Shown: piece after piece, positions 25,943 through 34,336 of the stretch
How positions within the stretch are numbered: the stretch's first letter is position 1
Layout: every line of letters begins with the position of its first letter
Assembly (NCBI GenBank): GCA_003820635.1
Contig: RPOS01000016.1
Coordinates: 5,416 to 69,415 of the forward strand
Length of the DNA stretch: 64,000 nucleotides
Direction: 5' to 3'
Source: Verrucomicrobiaceae bacterium
GTDB lineage: Bacteria > Verrucomicrobiota > Verrucomicrobiae > Verrucomicrobiales > Akkermansiaceae
Notes under the pieces: generated by a model
Seen by the model: the letters and a program-made list of their open reading frames with translations, nothing else
What the model was told of the DNA's origin: nothing
Databases searched by the model: none
Translations under genes and position numbers: made by a program

Positions 25943-26767
25943 TCAGCGGCGCCTGCGAGCGAGGGTGCCTGCAGTGAGCGATGCGATGAGAAGTAGGCTG
26001 CTGGAAGGCTCCGGTACGGCTTGGCCGGAGGGGTAAATAATCTGTGTGAATCCGCCCAGTTGCTCCCAGGTGAGGGTGGAATTGACACCGCCATTCACGC
26101 CGCCCAAATCCTGATTAAGGCTATTGGTCTGGGTGGAGGTGGCGGCGGCGAAGCGGGTGGGGGATTGATCGGTGATCTGGATGGATTTCCCGGCGAGAAA
26201 GGATACCACATCCGCGAAGGGGACCATGAAGCTGACGAAATAATCCGGATCGCCCAAGGTGTTGACGGTCAGATCATTGGATGTTCCTCCGTCGGTGAGA
26301 TAATCAACCGGGCGGTGGTTGTAGTTGGTGACCGTAAGAGCATAAGTGCGATACGGTGTGGGGGAGATGGAAGTGGTGTTGGGGGAGGTGTTGGCACTGG
26401 CACCGGGCGAGTAAATCCCGATTTCCCGGGTGCTGCCTTGGAGATTCAAGCCGAGAAACACGTCGATTGATCCACTGAGGTCGGCGTCGATGCCGATCCA
26501 TGCCACACGGTCAAAGTCAGGTTTTTTTGGGGGGCCGCCCGTGGCATCGAGTCTCAGTCGGAAGCCCCAGGCGCCGCCGGTGGCGCTCGTGTCCCCGTTG
26601 TTGTTGAAGGTGACAAAGATTCCGTAGTCGGTGCCAACGCCGACGATGTCGCCCTGTGCCTGGCCAGTTTGCTGGTCGGTAAGGAAGTCGTAATTTCCCA
26701 TCAGCGGCGTCCATGCCGTGCTGGGATCAGAAACGGAAACGGCGGCTTCGAGCGCGCAGGTTGCCAC
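25943..26767 (-). CDS. PEP-CTERM protein, family A copy 2, start codon doubtful
   Basis: Paralogue of the gene at 24876, about 270 residues, ending VPEPSSSLLLIASLTAGTL-RRRR. Shared blocks include NYDFLTDQQTGQAQGDIVG, IGIDADLSGSIDVFLG, GDPDYFVSFMVPFAD and NSLNQDLGGVNGGVN. The only start inside the conserved frame is a GTG at 26767, which cuts the signal peptide in half. Upstream, the same frame continues with FKCAVLLPSCVATCALEAA, a perfect signal-peptide core, but contains no ATG, GTG or TTG before it. An ATG at about 26789 is in a different frame. So the copy may be silenced by a start-codon or frameshift mutation, or use an unorthodox start. Confidence 0.7.
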   Translation of the reverse strand: MATCALEAAVSVSDPSTAWTPLMGNYDFLTDQQTGQAQGDIVGVGTDYGIFVTFNNNGDTSATGGAWGFRLRLDATGGPPKKPDFDRVAWIGIDADLSGSIDVFLGLNLQGSTREIGIYSPGASANTSPNTTSISPTPYRTYALTVTNYNHRPVDYLTDGGTSNDLTVNTLGDPDYFVSFMVPFADVVSFLAGKSIQITDQSPTRFAAATSTQTNSLNQDLGGVNGGVNSTLTWEQLGGFTQIIYPSGQAVPEPSSSLLLIASLTAGTLARRRR

Positions 26768-26910
26768 ACAGGATGGCAGGAGGACGGCACATTTGAAGAT
26801 TCCGCCGGGGAATCTGCGAAGATGCGAGCGCGCTACGGAAAATATTCTGAAGGATGGGGGCAGGAAATTGATCCTTAACGCCGGTGTCCTCTGCGAAATC
26901 GCAGATCCGC

Positions 26911-27612
26911 CTATGGCTGGGCGGGAACGTAGAGTTCCGATCCCTTGGCCAGCACGGTCGCGCTGGTCAAATCCAGGCCGTTGAGCTCGTTGAGGCGCTG
27001 GATGTCGGTGCCATGTTTGGCGGCGAATTCTCCGAAGGTCGTCTCGGCATCCACCATTACCGTGCGGACGCCGCCGTTGGCGGGCGGGGATTCAGCCGGG
27101 GCGGTTTCCGGCGCGGCAGGGCTTTCCACTGTCGGTGGAGTCGCTGGTGGAGACGCTGCGGGTGTGGGGGCGGGTTCGCTGGGAGAAGCGGGTTTAGGTG
27201 CCGGCGGCTTGGGAGCGGTGGCAAGTTGAACCTTCTGGCCGGGTTTCAAGGCTTTTGGATTCACGCCGGGGTTTGCCGCCAGCAGGGATTCCAGCGAGAC
27301 GCCGTATTGCCGTGAGATACCGGCGAAGGTGTCTCCCGGCTGGATGATGTGAACACCATTCGCCGCGCTGGCATTGCTGGTGGCTGGAGCAGCACCGGGC
27401 TTGGACGGTAACTTGAGCTTTTGGCCCGGTTGAATGACGGCGCTCAGTTTCATGCCGTTGGCCTTGGCCAGCGCATCCACCGTGCAGCCTTGGGTGCGGG
27501 CGATCTTGGACAGGCTGTCGCCGGGTTTCACCGTGTAGGAGGTCGTCTGACCGCTGGCGTCGCAGCAGAGCAAGACCCACATCCATGCCAAATGCCTGAA
27601 GGAAACTTTCAT
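26911..27612 (-). CDS. LysM-domain exported protein
   Basis: A 233-residue protein with a Sec signal (MKVSFRHLAWMWVLLCCDASGQ). Two clear LysM peptidoglycan-binding domains follow: YTVKPGDSLSKIARTQGCTVDALAKANG and IIQPGDTFAGISRQYGVSLESLLAANPG. A long Pro/Ala/Ser linker leads to a third, weaker LysM-like domain at the C-terminus (TTFGEFAAKHGTDIQRLNELNGLD). No catalytic domain is present, so it is a wall-binding scaffold rather than a hydrolase. ATG at 27612 gives a proper signal peptide. It is 109 bases downstream of efp on the same strand, with no evident functional relation. Confidence 0.88.
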   Translation of the reverse strand: MKVSFRHLAWMWVLLCCDASGQTTSYTVKPGDSLSKIARTQGCTVDALAKANGMKLSAVIQPGQKLKLPSKPGAAPATSNASAANGVHIIQPGDTFAGISRQYGVSLESLLAANPGVNPKALKPGQKVQLATAPKPPAPKPASPSEPAPTPAASPPATPPTVESPAAPETAPAESPPANGGVRTVMVDAETTFGEFAAKHGTDIQRLNELNGLDLTSATVLAKGSELYVPAQP

Positions 27613-27720
27613 CGCGGGCGCAAAATCCCAGAAATGAAAGTTTGGATCAAGAAAAATTAAAGTTTCCTTAAGCATACCCCGCGCTTCCATGCCGGCGGGC
27701 AAGGGCGCAGGCGCGGCCAA

Positions 27721-28284
27721 TCAGGCGCGGCCGAGGTAGGAATTGTCCTCCGTCTTGACGTTGATGCGCTCGCCCACGTTGATGAACAGCGGAACTTGCA
27801 CGACCAAGCCGGTTTCCATCACCGCGGGTTTGTAAACATTGTTGGCGGAGTCGCCCTTCACCCCCTCGGAGGACTCGGCGACGGTCATGGTCATGGTCAG
27901 CGGGAGTTCCACGGAGACGACAATGCCATCGGCGATGAGCAGGGTGTAGGTCTGGCCCTCGATGAGGTAGTTTTTGACGTTCTCAATGAGATCTTCGTAA
28001 ACGACGGCGTCCTCGTAGGTGTTCGGATCAAGGAAATGGTAGCCGCTGCTGTCCTTGTAGGAGTATTCGTGCGGGGTGCGCTCGAGCACAACGCCTTCCA
28101 GCGAGTCGTTGGAGGTCATGCGCAGGTTGAACATTTTCTTCGTGGCCACGCTGCGGATGGACATCTGCACGTAGGAGGCCATGCGCGGCGGCGTCTTAAG
28201 CTCGTGATCGACGACGAGGCAGATTTCGTTGTTGTGGCGGACGGCGTGTCCTTTGCGGAGATTGATGACGGGAGTGCTGGCCAT
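27721..28284 (-). CDS. efp: Elongation factor P, atypical tip loop
   Basis: EF-P relieves ribosome stalling at polyproline stretches. The 187-residue protein starts MASTPVINLRKGHAVRHNNE and contains the OB-domain TLLIADGIVVSVELPLTMTMTVAE and the C-terminal GLVVQVPLFINVGERINVKTEDNSYLGR signature. The tip loop that reaches the peptidyl-transferase centre reads KTPPRMAS: by direct counting Arg is residue 34, the position of the modified Lys34 in E. coli, but the flanking PG.G is replaced by PP.M. That is neither the lysylation-type PGKG nor the rhamnosylation-type PGRG. No epmA, epmB or earP was seen in the window. A diverged EF-P-like paralogue (YeiP/EfpL-type) is possible. Confidence 0.9.
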   Translation of the reverse strand: MASTPVINLRKGHAVRHNNEICLVVDHELKTPPRMASYVQMSIRSVATKKMFNLRMTSNDSLEGVVLERTPHEYSYKDSSGYHFLDPNTYEDAVVYEDLIENVKNYLIEGQTYTLLIADGIVVSVELPLTMTMTVAESSEGVKGDSANNVYKPAVMETGLVVQVPLFINVGERINVKTEDNSYLGRA

Positions 28285-28340
28285 GGCGTGTGTGGGGCGG
28301 CGGAGATAAGGGGCCCGCCGCCGGGAGGCAAGCCCGGAAT

Positions 28341-28871
28341 TCACTGTTGAATCGAGGCCATGCGCGCGGTGATCCATTCGGAAACTTTTCGGTCATCATC
28401 GCCCGCCGCCCATATCTGGCGGAGGAAATCGGCGGGGTGGAGCTTGCCGTGCTTGCGGAGGAAATTGCGGTCACCACCGCAGCCGAACATCAGATCCGGA
28501 TCGAGCGTGCCGCGTAGTTTGGCGCGGGCTTTGGCGAGAATGCGCGGCAGGTAGGCCATGCCCGCAAGTTCTTCGCCGAAGGTTGGAACGTCATCCCGTG
28601 TGAGCAGGTGGCCGCCGCAGGGAATGCCGTTTTGCACGGTGAGGAAATAATCGCGGCGCACGGCGGCAACCAACAGGGCTGTGGACGGCGAGGGGGCGTT
28701 GTCCTCGCAGTAGTCTTCGACGAAATCGAAAAACTCGCGCGTTTGACAGCCGATCTCCCGCAGAAACTTCAGATCGGCCGCAGCGTAATAACTCTCGAAA
28801 TCGTGGTTGCCGTCCCGATAGGCGGCCATACAACGGTCGAAAAGCGCGAGAAAGGTGTCGTTCCACGTCAT
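28341..28871 (-). CDS. DUF5069 family protein
   Basis: A 176-residue soluble protein of unknown function. The C-terminal half contains LPRILAKARAKLRGTLDPDLMFGCGGDRNFLRKHG, the signature of DUF5069, a family common in Verrucomicrobia and Planctomycetes. The N-terminal half is helical and acidic (YYAAADLKFLREIGCQTREFFDFVEDYCED). No catalytic motif or membrane segment is visible. ATG 28871 was chosen; the open frame further upstream is unlike the family. It lies 56 bases upstream of efp on the same strand and could be cotranscribed with it. Confidence 0.72.
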   Translation of the reverse strand: MTWNDTFLALFDRCMAAYRDGNHDFESYYAAADLKFLREIGCQTREFFDFVEDYCEDNAPSPSTALLVAAVRRDYFLTVQNGIPCGGHLLTRDDVPTFGEELAGMAYLPRILAKARAKLRGTLDPDLMFGCGGDRNFLRKHGKLHPADFLRQIWAAGDDDRKVSEWITARMASIQQ

Positions 28872-29067
28872 GCCTGGGCGGTAGTCGATGCTGCTGGATG
28901 TGGCAAGCGTCTGGCTTGCAGCTTTCACGGATTTGCAGTCGAAACATAGCGCAGCTGCGTGCCATCGCGGATCTTTGCCATTCAGCAGGGATTTTCTTCC
29001 GGCCCGTTTCCGTCTCGACAGTCGGTTTGGAACGTCCAGACTCCCGGCAATTCATTTTTGAATTCCC

Positions 29068-29790
29068 ATGCGGTTCGCTCTTTTCGGTGACATTCATGCC
29101 AATCTGGAAGCTCTCGAAGCTGTCCTGGAGGATGCGGGCAAACAAGACGTTTCCGACTATGTCTGCATGGGCGACATCGTCGGCTACAATGCCGATCCGG
29201 CAGCCTGCCTGGAGCGCGTCCGGGCGATGGATTGCCCCACCGTGAAGGGAAACCACGACGAGGACGCCTCCTCCAGCCACTCGCTGGAAAACATGAACCC
29301 CGTGGCGGCCACCGCTCTCGAATGGACCCGCCTGCAGCTCGCCGATGAGCAGCGCCAATGGCTCCGCCGCCTGCGCATGGTCCGCCAAGTGGCGGATTTC
29401 ACCATCGTCCATAGCACGCTCGACCAGCCGAACCACTGGAACTACGTCACCAACCGCTTCGACGCGATGTCGAATTTCTCCTACCAGTTCACCCAGATCT
29501 GCTTCCACGGGCACACCCACGTGCCGCGGGTTTACTTGAAGCGCGACAAGGTGATGGAAGTGCCCGCAGAGTCGCTGGTGATCGAGGACGGTACGAAATA
29601 CTTCATCAATGTGGGTTCCGTGGGCCAGCCCCGCGATGGTGATTGGCGGGCCTGCTACGCCATCTACGATCTCGATGAAAAACTGCTGAGTTTCCGCCGC
29701 GTGGCCTACGATCTGGCTGAAACCCAGCGCAAGATTCGCGCCGCCGGCCTGCCGGACATGCTCGCCGAGCGCATTTCCGAGGGTAGGTGA
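29068..29790 (+). CDS. Calcineurin-like metallophosphoesterase
   Basis: A 240-residue dimetal phosphoesterase, cytoplasmic (no signal). Five metal-binding motifs are in order: GDIHAN, GDIVGY, GNHDED, a central histidine (TIVHSTLD) and GHTHVPRV. Architecture matches the YfcE/MJ0936-type subgroup of single-domain phosphodiesterases. The substrate cannot be told from sequence. It starts 10 bases after a CATTTTTGAATTCCC stretch without a strong Shine-Dalgarno. It is followed, 120 bases on, by the feo operon, with no evidence of coupling. Confidence 0.9.
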   Translation: MRFALFGDIHANLEALEAVLEDAGKQDVSDYVCMGDIVGYNADPAACLERVRAMDCPTVKGNHDEDASSSHSLENMNPVAATALEWTRLQLADEQRQWLRRLRMVRQVADFTIVHSTLDQPNHWNYVTNRFDAMSNFSYQFTQICFHGHTHVPRVYLKRDKVMEVPAESLVIEDGTKYFINVGSVGQPRDGDWRACYAIYDLDEKLLSFRRVAYDLAETQRKIRAAGLPDMLAERISEGR

Positions 29791-29912
29791 GCTCCTTTGG
29801 ACGATGATTTCATTCCACAGCGGTTTTTTGTTGTTGCAAACCAGTCTCAATTGCGGATCGTAATCGCACGATGTCGCCCGCACTTGGAGCCGATTTGGAA
29901 ATCGACAGTGCC

Positions 29913-30125
29913 ATGACCCTCAATCAGGTGGGCGTGGGCTGTGACGTGATGATCCGTTTCCTCACCGGACCCGGCTGCGAACGCCTGCGGGATCTCGGGT
30001 TTTGCGAGCAATTGCAGGTCCGCAAGCTGGCAGGCGGGCGGAATTTGATCTGCTCGGTCTGCGGCACCCGGATGGCGATCAGCCGCGAACTGGCGGAGAA
30101 GGTAATGGTGGCCCCGCTGCGCTGA
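29913..30125 (+). CDS. feoA: Ferrous iron transport protein FeoA
   Basis: A 70-residue SH3-like cytoplasmic protein that supports FeoB. MTLNQVGVGCDVMIRFLTGPGCERLRDLGF matches the FeoA N-terminal beta-barrel, and MAISRELAEKVMVAPL the C-terminus. A CSVCG pair in the middle is unusual; FeoA proteins normally have no CxxC. ATG at 29871 would add 14 residues (MSPALGADLEIDSA) and is an alternative start. feoB begins three bases after the stop, so translation is almost certainly coupled. No convincing Fur operator was found upstream, although the TTGCAAACCAGTCTCAATTGC stretch there has weak symmetry. Confidence 0.88.
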   Translation: MTLNQVGVGCDVMIRFLTGPGCERLRDLGFCEQLQVRKLAGGRNLICSVCGTRMAISRELAEKVMVAPLR

Positions 30126-30128
30126 GTC

Positions 30129-32015
30129 ATGCAGGCATCCCCCGACACTCCGGCGACCATTGCGCTCATCGGCAATCCGAATGCCGGTAAGACCACCCTT
30201 TTCAACGCGCTGACGGGTTCCAACCAAAAGGTCGGGAATTACTCCGGCGTCACGGTGGAGTTGAAATCCGGCGAGGCATTCACACCGCATGGCAAGAAGC
30301 TGCGGGTGCTGGATTTGCCCGGTTGCTACTCGCTGCGTGCGCCATCGCCCGATGAAAAAGTGGCCGTTGACGCGCTCCGTGGCGAGCTGCCCGGCTACGC
30401 GAAGCCGGATCTCGTGGTGTGTGTGGTGGATGCCTCAAACCTTGAGCGCCATCTCCAGCTCGTGCTGCAAGTCATCGAAATAGGGCTGCCCGCCGTGGTC
30501 GCTCTCAACATGGTGGACATGGCGGAGAAATCCGGCCTGCGTCTGGATCCGGCGAAGCTCTCCGAAGAGCTCGGTGTGCCGGTGGTGCCGATGCAGGCCA
30601 GTGCAGGGAAGGGGATCATCGAGCTCAAACAGGCACTGCGCCACCCGTTTCCCGTGCCGCCGCAGGCGAAGTGGCTCGGCAGCGGGGATGAGGAGCTCGC
30701 GCGGCGCGGGTTCATCCGCGATCTCTGCGAGCTCGCGGCACGACGGCCGGATGCGCATCAACTGACCTTGTCTGACCGGCTTGACGCGTGGCTGCTGCAT
30801 CCGGTGTGGGGCTGGGCTGCGTTTCTGGCGACGATGTTCACGGTGTTCTGGGCCATTTTTTCCTTCGCGCAAATCCCCATGGGCTGGATCGAGAGCGGAC
30901 AAGGAGCGGTGGCCGCATGGGTGGAAGCGCTGATTCCGGAAGGCGACCTGCGCTCGCTGCTGGTGGATGGCGTGCTCGGCGGCGTGGGCGGTGTGGTGGT
31001 TTTCCTGCCGCAGATCGTGCTGTTGTTCTTCTTCATCGGGCTCTTGGAAAGCTCCGGCTACATGGCGCGCGCGGCCTATCTGATGGATGGCGTGATGGCC
31101 CGCGCCGGCCTCAGCGGCAAGGCCTTCCTGCCGCTCTTCAGTTCTTACGCCTGCGCCATTCCCGGCGTCATGGCCACCCGCACCATCGATTCCGCCAAGG
31201 AGCGGCTCACCACGATTTTCGTCGCGCCGTGGATGAGTTGTTCGGCGCGTCTGCCGGTCTATTTCCTCATCGTGCCGCTGCTCTTGCATGAAAGCGAAGG
31301 CTCGTGGAAACAGGCGCTTGTCCTGTTCGCGATCTACGGGCTCGGCACGCTCAGTGCCTTTGTTGTCGCCCGCGTGCTGCGTGGCCGGCTGGGGCCGGAC
31401 GCCGGGGCCAACCACTTCCTGCTGGAGTTGCCGCCCTACCGCGCGCCGCAGTGGAGTTACATCTTCCGCCACGTGCTGGAGCGTGGCTGGGCCTTCGTCG
31501 CCAAGGCCGGCACCATCATCCTGGGTCTTTCGATCCTCTTGTGGGGCCTGAGCACCTATCCGAAATCCTCCGATGAAACAGTGGACCCTCTTTCACATAG
31601 CGCCATCGGCCGGATCGGCGCGGTGATCGAACCGGTTGTCAAACCCCTCGGCTTCGATGGCCGGGTGGGCACCGCCATCCTCACTTCCTTCGCCGCGCGC
31701 GAGGTTTTCAATTCCTCGCTCGCCGTGTTGTTCCGCGTCGAGGAAAGCGATGACGAGGAGGCCACCCGCGCCAGCCTGCGCGAGCGCATCTCCGCCGCGA
31801 CATGGCCGGACGGCACGCCGCTCTTCACTCCGCTCACGCTGATTTCCCTCATCGTCTTCTACATCTACGCCCTGCAATGCCTGCCGACTTCCGCAGTGGT
31901 CGCCCGCGAGGCGGGTTCGTGGAAATGGGCGCTCGGGCAGTTTGCCTTCATGAGCACCTTCGCCTATCTTGCCGCGCTGCTGGTCTTCCAAGGCGGCAAA
32001 CTCCTCGGCTTCTGA
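30129..32015 (+). CDS. feoB: Ferrous iron transporter FeoB
   Basis: A 628-residue inner-membrane Fe(II) permease with an N-terminal G-protein domain. GTPase motifs are GNPNAGKTTLFN (G1), GVTVE (G2), DLPGCYSL (G3) and NMVD (G4). After a helical linker come the two Gate domains, with hydrophobic helices and the cores GVVVFLPQIVLLFFFIGLLESSGYMARAAY and SSYACAIPGVMATRTI, the latter holding a conserved Cys/Ser-rich pore segment. Length is shorter than E. coli FeoB (773) but typical of many non-enteric forms. It is the second gene of feoA-feoB-Cys-rich peptide; an intact operon. Confidence 0.96.
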   Translation: MQASPDTPATIALIGNPNAGKTTLFNALTGSNQKVGNYSGVTVELKSGEAFTPHGKKLRVLDLPGCYSLRAPSPDEKVAVDALRGELPGYAKPDLVVCVVDASNLERHLQLVLQVIEIGLPAVVALNMVDMAEKSGLRLDPAKLSEELGVPVVPMQASAGKGIIELKQALRHPFPVPPQAKWLGSGDEELARRGFIRDLCELAARRPDAHQLTLSDRLDAWLLHPVWGWAAFLATMFTVFWAIFSFAQIPMGWIESGQGAVAAWVEALIPEGDLRSLLVDGVLGGVGGVVVFLPQIVLLFFFIGLLESSGYMARAAYLMDGVMARAGLSGKAFLPLFSSYACAIPGVMATRTIDSAKERLTTIFVAPWMSCSARLPVYFLIVPLLLHESEGSWKQALVLFAIYGLGTLSAFVVARVLRGRLGPDAGANHFLLELPPYRAPQWSYIFRHVLERGWAFVAKAGTIILGLSILLWGLSTYPKSSDETVDPLSHSAIGRIGAVIEPVVKPLGFDGRVGTAILTSFAAREVFNSSLAVLFRVEESDDEEATRASLRERISAATWPDGTPLFTPLTLISLIVFYIYALQCLPTSAVVAREAGSWKWALGQFAFMSTFAYLAALLVFQGGKLLGF

Positions 32016-32019
32016 AATC

Positions 32020-32163
32020 ATGGAATGGCAGTCTTTTATCGCCGCCGGAATCGTGGCACTCACGCTGACGGTTTTTCTGGTGCGTCTTGCCCGGCCACGC
32101 CGGAAATCCTCCGGCTGCGGCCACGGTTGCGGCTGCGGGAAAAATTCCCGCAAATCCAATTGA
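32020..32163 (+). CDS. FeoB-associated Cys-rich membrane peptide
   Basis: A 47-residue frame beginning four bases after the feoB stop (MEWQSFIAAGIVALTLTVFL). It has one membrane helix, a basic stretch (RLARPRRKSS) and a cysteine cluster GCGHGCGCG, then a short basic tail. This is the layout of the FeoB-associated Cys-rich membrane protein family found at the 3' end of many feo operons outside enterics, where it replaces FeoC. The four Cys/His residues could bind Fe(II) or an Fe-S cluster. Identification rests on position and layout and is fairly firm. Confidence 0.85.
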   Translation: MEWQSFIAAGIVALTLTVFLVRLARPRRKSSGCGHGCGCGKNSRKSN

Positions 32164-32194
32164 ATAATCCGCCGCGCGAGACGTTTGTCCCAGT

Positions 32195-32440
32195 ATGAAA
32201 ACACCATCCGTGATTTTTCGCTGGGTTGCCCTGATCGGCTTCGTTGGCGGCAGCATCAGCTGCATGACCACTTATGATTCCGCCGGCCGCCCGGTGCAGT
32301 CGGTGGATCCTGCCGTCGCAGTTGCCGGAGCCGCCGCAGCTGGCCTGATCGGCTACGCCATCGCCAACGACAACAACAATCACTACCACCACCATGGCGG
32401 TTATTATCGTCCGTATCGTGGCGGATACCGTCGCTACTGA
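32195..32440 (+). CDS. Small lipoprotein with His/Tyr/Gly-rich tail
   Basis: An 81-residue product. The N-terminal signal MKTPSVIFRWVALIGFVGG ends with SISC, a lipobox. A central Ala/Gly-rich hydrophobic stretch (VDPAVAVAGAAAAGLIGYAIA) could be a second membrane segment or glycine-zipper, followed by NDNNNHYHHHGGYYRPYRGGYRRY. Such His-rich tails can bind metals, and it directly follows the feo operon by 32 bases, so metal handling is a possible but unproven role. It overlaps the converging nadD stop by seven bases. No family name assigned. Confidence 0.65.
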   Translation: MKTPSVIFRWVALIGFVGGSISCMTTYDSAGRPVQSVDPAVAVAGAAAAGLIGYAIANDNNNHYHHHGGYYRPYRGGYRRY

Positions 32441-33021
32441 GCGCGTTGATAGAGATGCTGGGTGCGGATCCACCGGCTGACCGCCGGTTCCAGCCAAGGA
32501 TGATTCGTTTCACCGCGGGCGCAGGCTTCGCGGATCTCCGTGGCGGATGCCGGATGGGATCCATCCAGCGGGTGCATCCGGAAGCCACCGCGCGCTTGCG
32601 GCATCTTTCCTCCACGAGCGAAGACGATGAACTCCACGCAGGCCGCCAGTCGCTGCGGCTCGGCCCATGTCGCCAACGCTTCCCATTGATCACCGCCCAT
32701 AATCCAGAACAGGCGTGCGTTCGGAAAGCGCGCCACCATCGCCTCGGCCGTCTGCCAGGAATACGAGGGCCCTTCGCGCCGGACTTCGAAATCATCCACC
32801 GCCGCCCACGGCAGATCGGCCGTGGCAAGCCGCAGCATTTCCAGCCGATCCGTTGCAGAAGCGGGGACCGCGTCTTGCTTGTGTGGCGAAATCCGGCAGG
32901 GAAGAAAGCGGACTTCATCGAGCCCGAGCTTGTCGCGGGCCACTCCGGCCAGATGGACATGGCCGAGATGCACGGGATCAAAGGTGCCGCCAAAGAGGGC
33001 GATTTTCCGAAGGGCGGGCAT
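32434..33021 (-). CDS. nadD: Nicotinate-nucleotide adenylyltransferase
   Basis: Catalyses NaMN + ATP to NaAD in NAD synthesis. The 195-residue protein starts MPALRKIALFGGTFDPVHLGHV, with the nucleotidyltransferase GGTFDPVHxGH motif, and later has RFLPCRISPHK, FWIMGGDQWEAL and the C-terminal SATEIREACARGE (ISSTxIR-like) block. ATG 33021 fits the family; the longer frame adds unmatched residues. Length is normal. It is divergently transcribed from the aminotransferase gene at 33165 and converges with the small lipoprotein gene. Confidence 0.94.
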   Translation of the reverse strand: MPALRKIALFGGTFDPVHLGHVHLAGVARDKLGLDEVRFLPCRISPHKQDAVPASATDRLEMLRLATADLPWAAVDDFEVRREGPSYSWQTAEAMVARFPNARLFWIMGGDQWEALATWAEPQRLAACVEFIVFARGGKMPQARGGFRMHPLDGSHPASATEIREACARGETNHPWLEPAVSRWIRTQHLYQRAQ

Positions 33022-33164
33022 GGTTTCGCTGGGGCTTCCAGCAATGCCCTGTCCCCCCATTCCGGTCAAGCTCCGGACATTTCCAATCCGTCGGCCAAGC
33101 CCGGGATTGACGCGGGTGGCCTGCATGGGTGAGATTCCGCGCCCGCCGCAGCGGCGGATGATTC

Positions 33165-34331
33165 ATGGACTATCAAGCGAAAATCGCCCGCAATGTCGCC
33201 TCGATCCCGCGCTCGGGTATCCGCGACTTCTTCGAACTCGTGCAAGGCCGCGATGATGTCATCTCGCTCGGCGTCGGCGAGCCGGACTTCGTCACGCCCT
33301 GGAACATCCGCGAGGCCGCCATCTATTCGCTGGAAAAAGGCCAGACCACCTACACCTCCAATCTCGGCCTGCTCTCGCTGCGCAAATCCATCGCCCGCTA
33401 TGTGGATGGATTCTTCGGCGTCTCCTATGATCCCGCCAGCGAGGTGCTCGTAACCGTTGGCGTCTCCGAAGCCATCGACATCGCACTGCGTGCGCTGCTC
33501 AACCCCGGCGACGAGGTGATCTATCACGAGCCCTGTTATGTTTCCTACTCGCCGAGCATCGTGCTGGCGCACGCCGTGCCAGTGCCGGTGGTGACCACCA
33601 AGGAGGACGGGTTTTCCCTCAAGCCGGAAAAACTGGCTGCCGCCATCACGCCCAAGACGCGGGTGATCATGCTCAATTTCCCCACCAATCCCACCGGAGC
33701 CTGTGCTTCCCGCGAGGACCTGGAGGGCATCGCGAAACTCGCCATCGAGCACGATCTCATCGTCTTGACCGATGAGATCTACAGCGAGCTCCGCTACGAT
33801 GAGGAGGCGCACGTCTCCATCGCCGCGCTTCCCGGCATGCGCGAGCGCACCATCCTGCTGCACGGGTTTTCCAAAGCCTTCGCCATGACCGGCTTCCGCC
33901 TCGGCTACGCCTGCGCACCGCAGCCCATCATCGAGGCGATGATGAAGATTCACCAATACGCCATGCTCTGTGCGCCCATCATGAGCCAGAACGCCGCCAT
34001 CGAGGCGCTCGAGAACGGCCATGCCGCCATGGTGGAAATGCGCAACAGTTATCACCAGCGGCGGGATTTCCTCGTGAGACGCCTCAACGAGATCGGTCTG
34101 GACTGCCACACTCCCGGCGGTGCGTTCTATGTCTTCCCGGACATCCGCGGCACCGGACTCTCCAGCAAGGAATTCGCCATGAAACTCCTGGAGCAGGAAA
34201 ACGTGGCCTGCGTGCCGGGCGGTGCTTTCGGTCCCTCGGGCGAGGGTTTCCTGCGCTGCTGCTACGCCACCGCCTTCGAGGACATCCGCACCGCCACGGA
34301 CAGGATCCAGCGCTTCGTCAGTTCACTCTAA
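33165..34331 (+). CDS. Class I/II PLP-dependent aminotransferase
   Basis: A 388-residue fold-type I aminotransferase. SLGVGEPDFVTP at the N-terminus, NFPTNPTGACAS in the middle and HGFSKAFAMTGFRLGY with the PLP-binding lysine are all present, with a C-terminal GGAFYVFPDI and arginine-containing GEGFLRCCYA (substrate carboxylate Arg). The sequence resembles the broad-specificity aspartate/aromatic aminotransferase group (AspC/PatA-like), and the exact substrate cannot be set. It ends in CTC TAA CAG, one of the window's TGTTAGR words. The CAAX-protease-related gene begins six bases later, implying one transcript. Confidence 0.9.
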   Translation: MDYQAKIARNVASIPRSGIRDFFELVQGRDDVISLGVGEPDFVTPWNIREAAIYSLEKGQTTYTSNLGLLSLRKSIARYVDGFFGVSYDPASEVLVTVGVSEAIDIALRALLNPGDEVIYHEPCYVSYSPSIVLAHAVPVPVVTTKEDGFSLKPEKLAAAITPKTRVIMLNFPTNPTGACASREDLEGIAKLAIEHDLIVLTDEIYSELRYDEEAHVSIAALPGMRERTILLHGFSKAFAMTGFRLGYACAPQPIIEAMMKIHQYAMLCAPIMSQNAAIEALENGHAAMVEMRNSYHQRRDFLVRRLNEIGLDCHTPGGAFYVFPDIRGTGLSSKEFAMKLLEQENVACVPGGAFGPSGEGFLRCCYATAFEDIRTATDRIQRFVSSL

Positions 34332-34336
34332 CAGGA

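Noticed and set aside
28591..29883. 430-codon minus-strand frame over the metallophosphoesterase
   Set aside because: Overlaps a well-supported metallophosphoesterase (GDIHAN, GNHD, GHTH) and the DUF5069 gene; its sequence is His/Gly/Val-rich mirror coding.
29820..29912. Fur box before feoA
   Set aside because: The TTGCAAACCAGTCTCAATTGC stretch has only partial dyad symmetry and poor match to known Fur consensus, so no operator is called.
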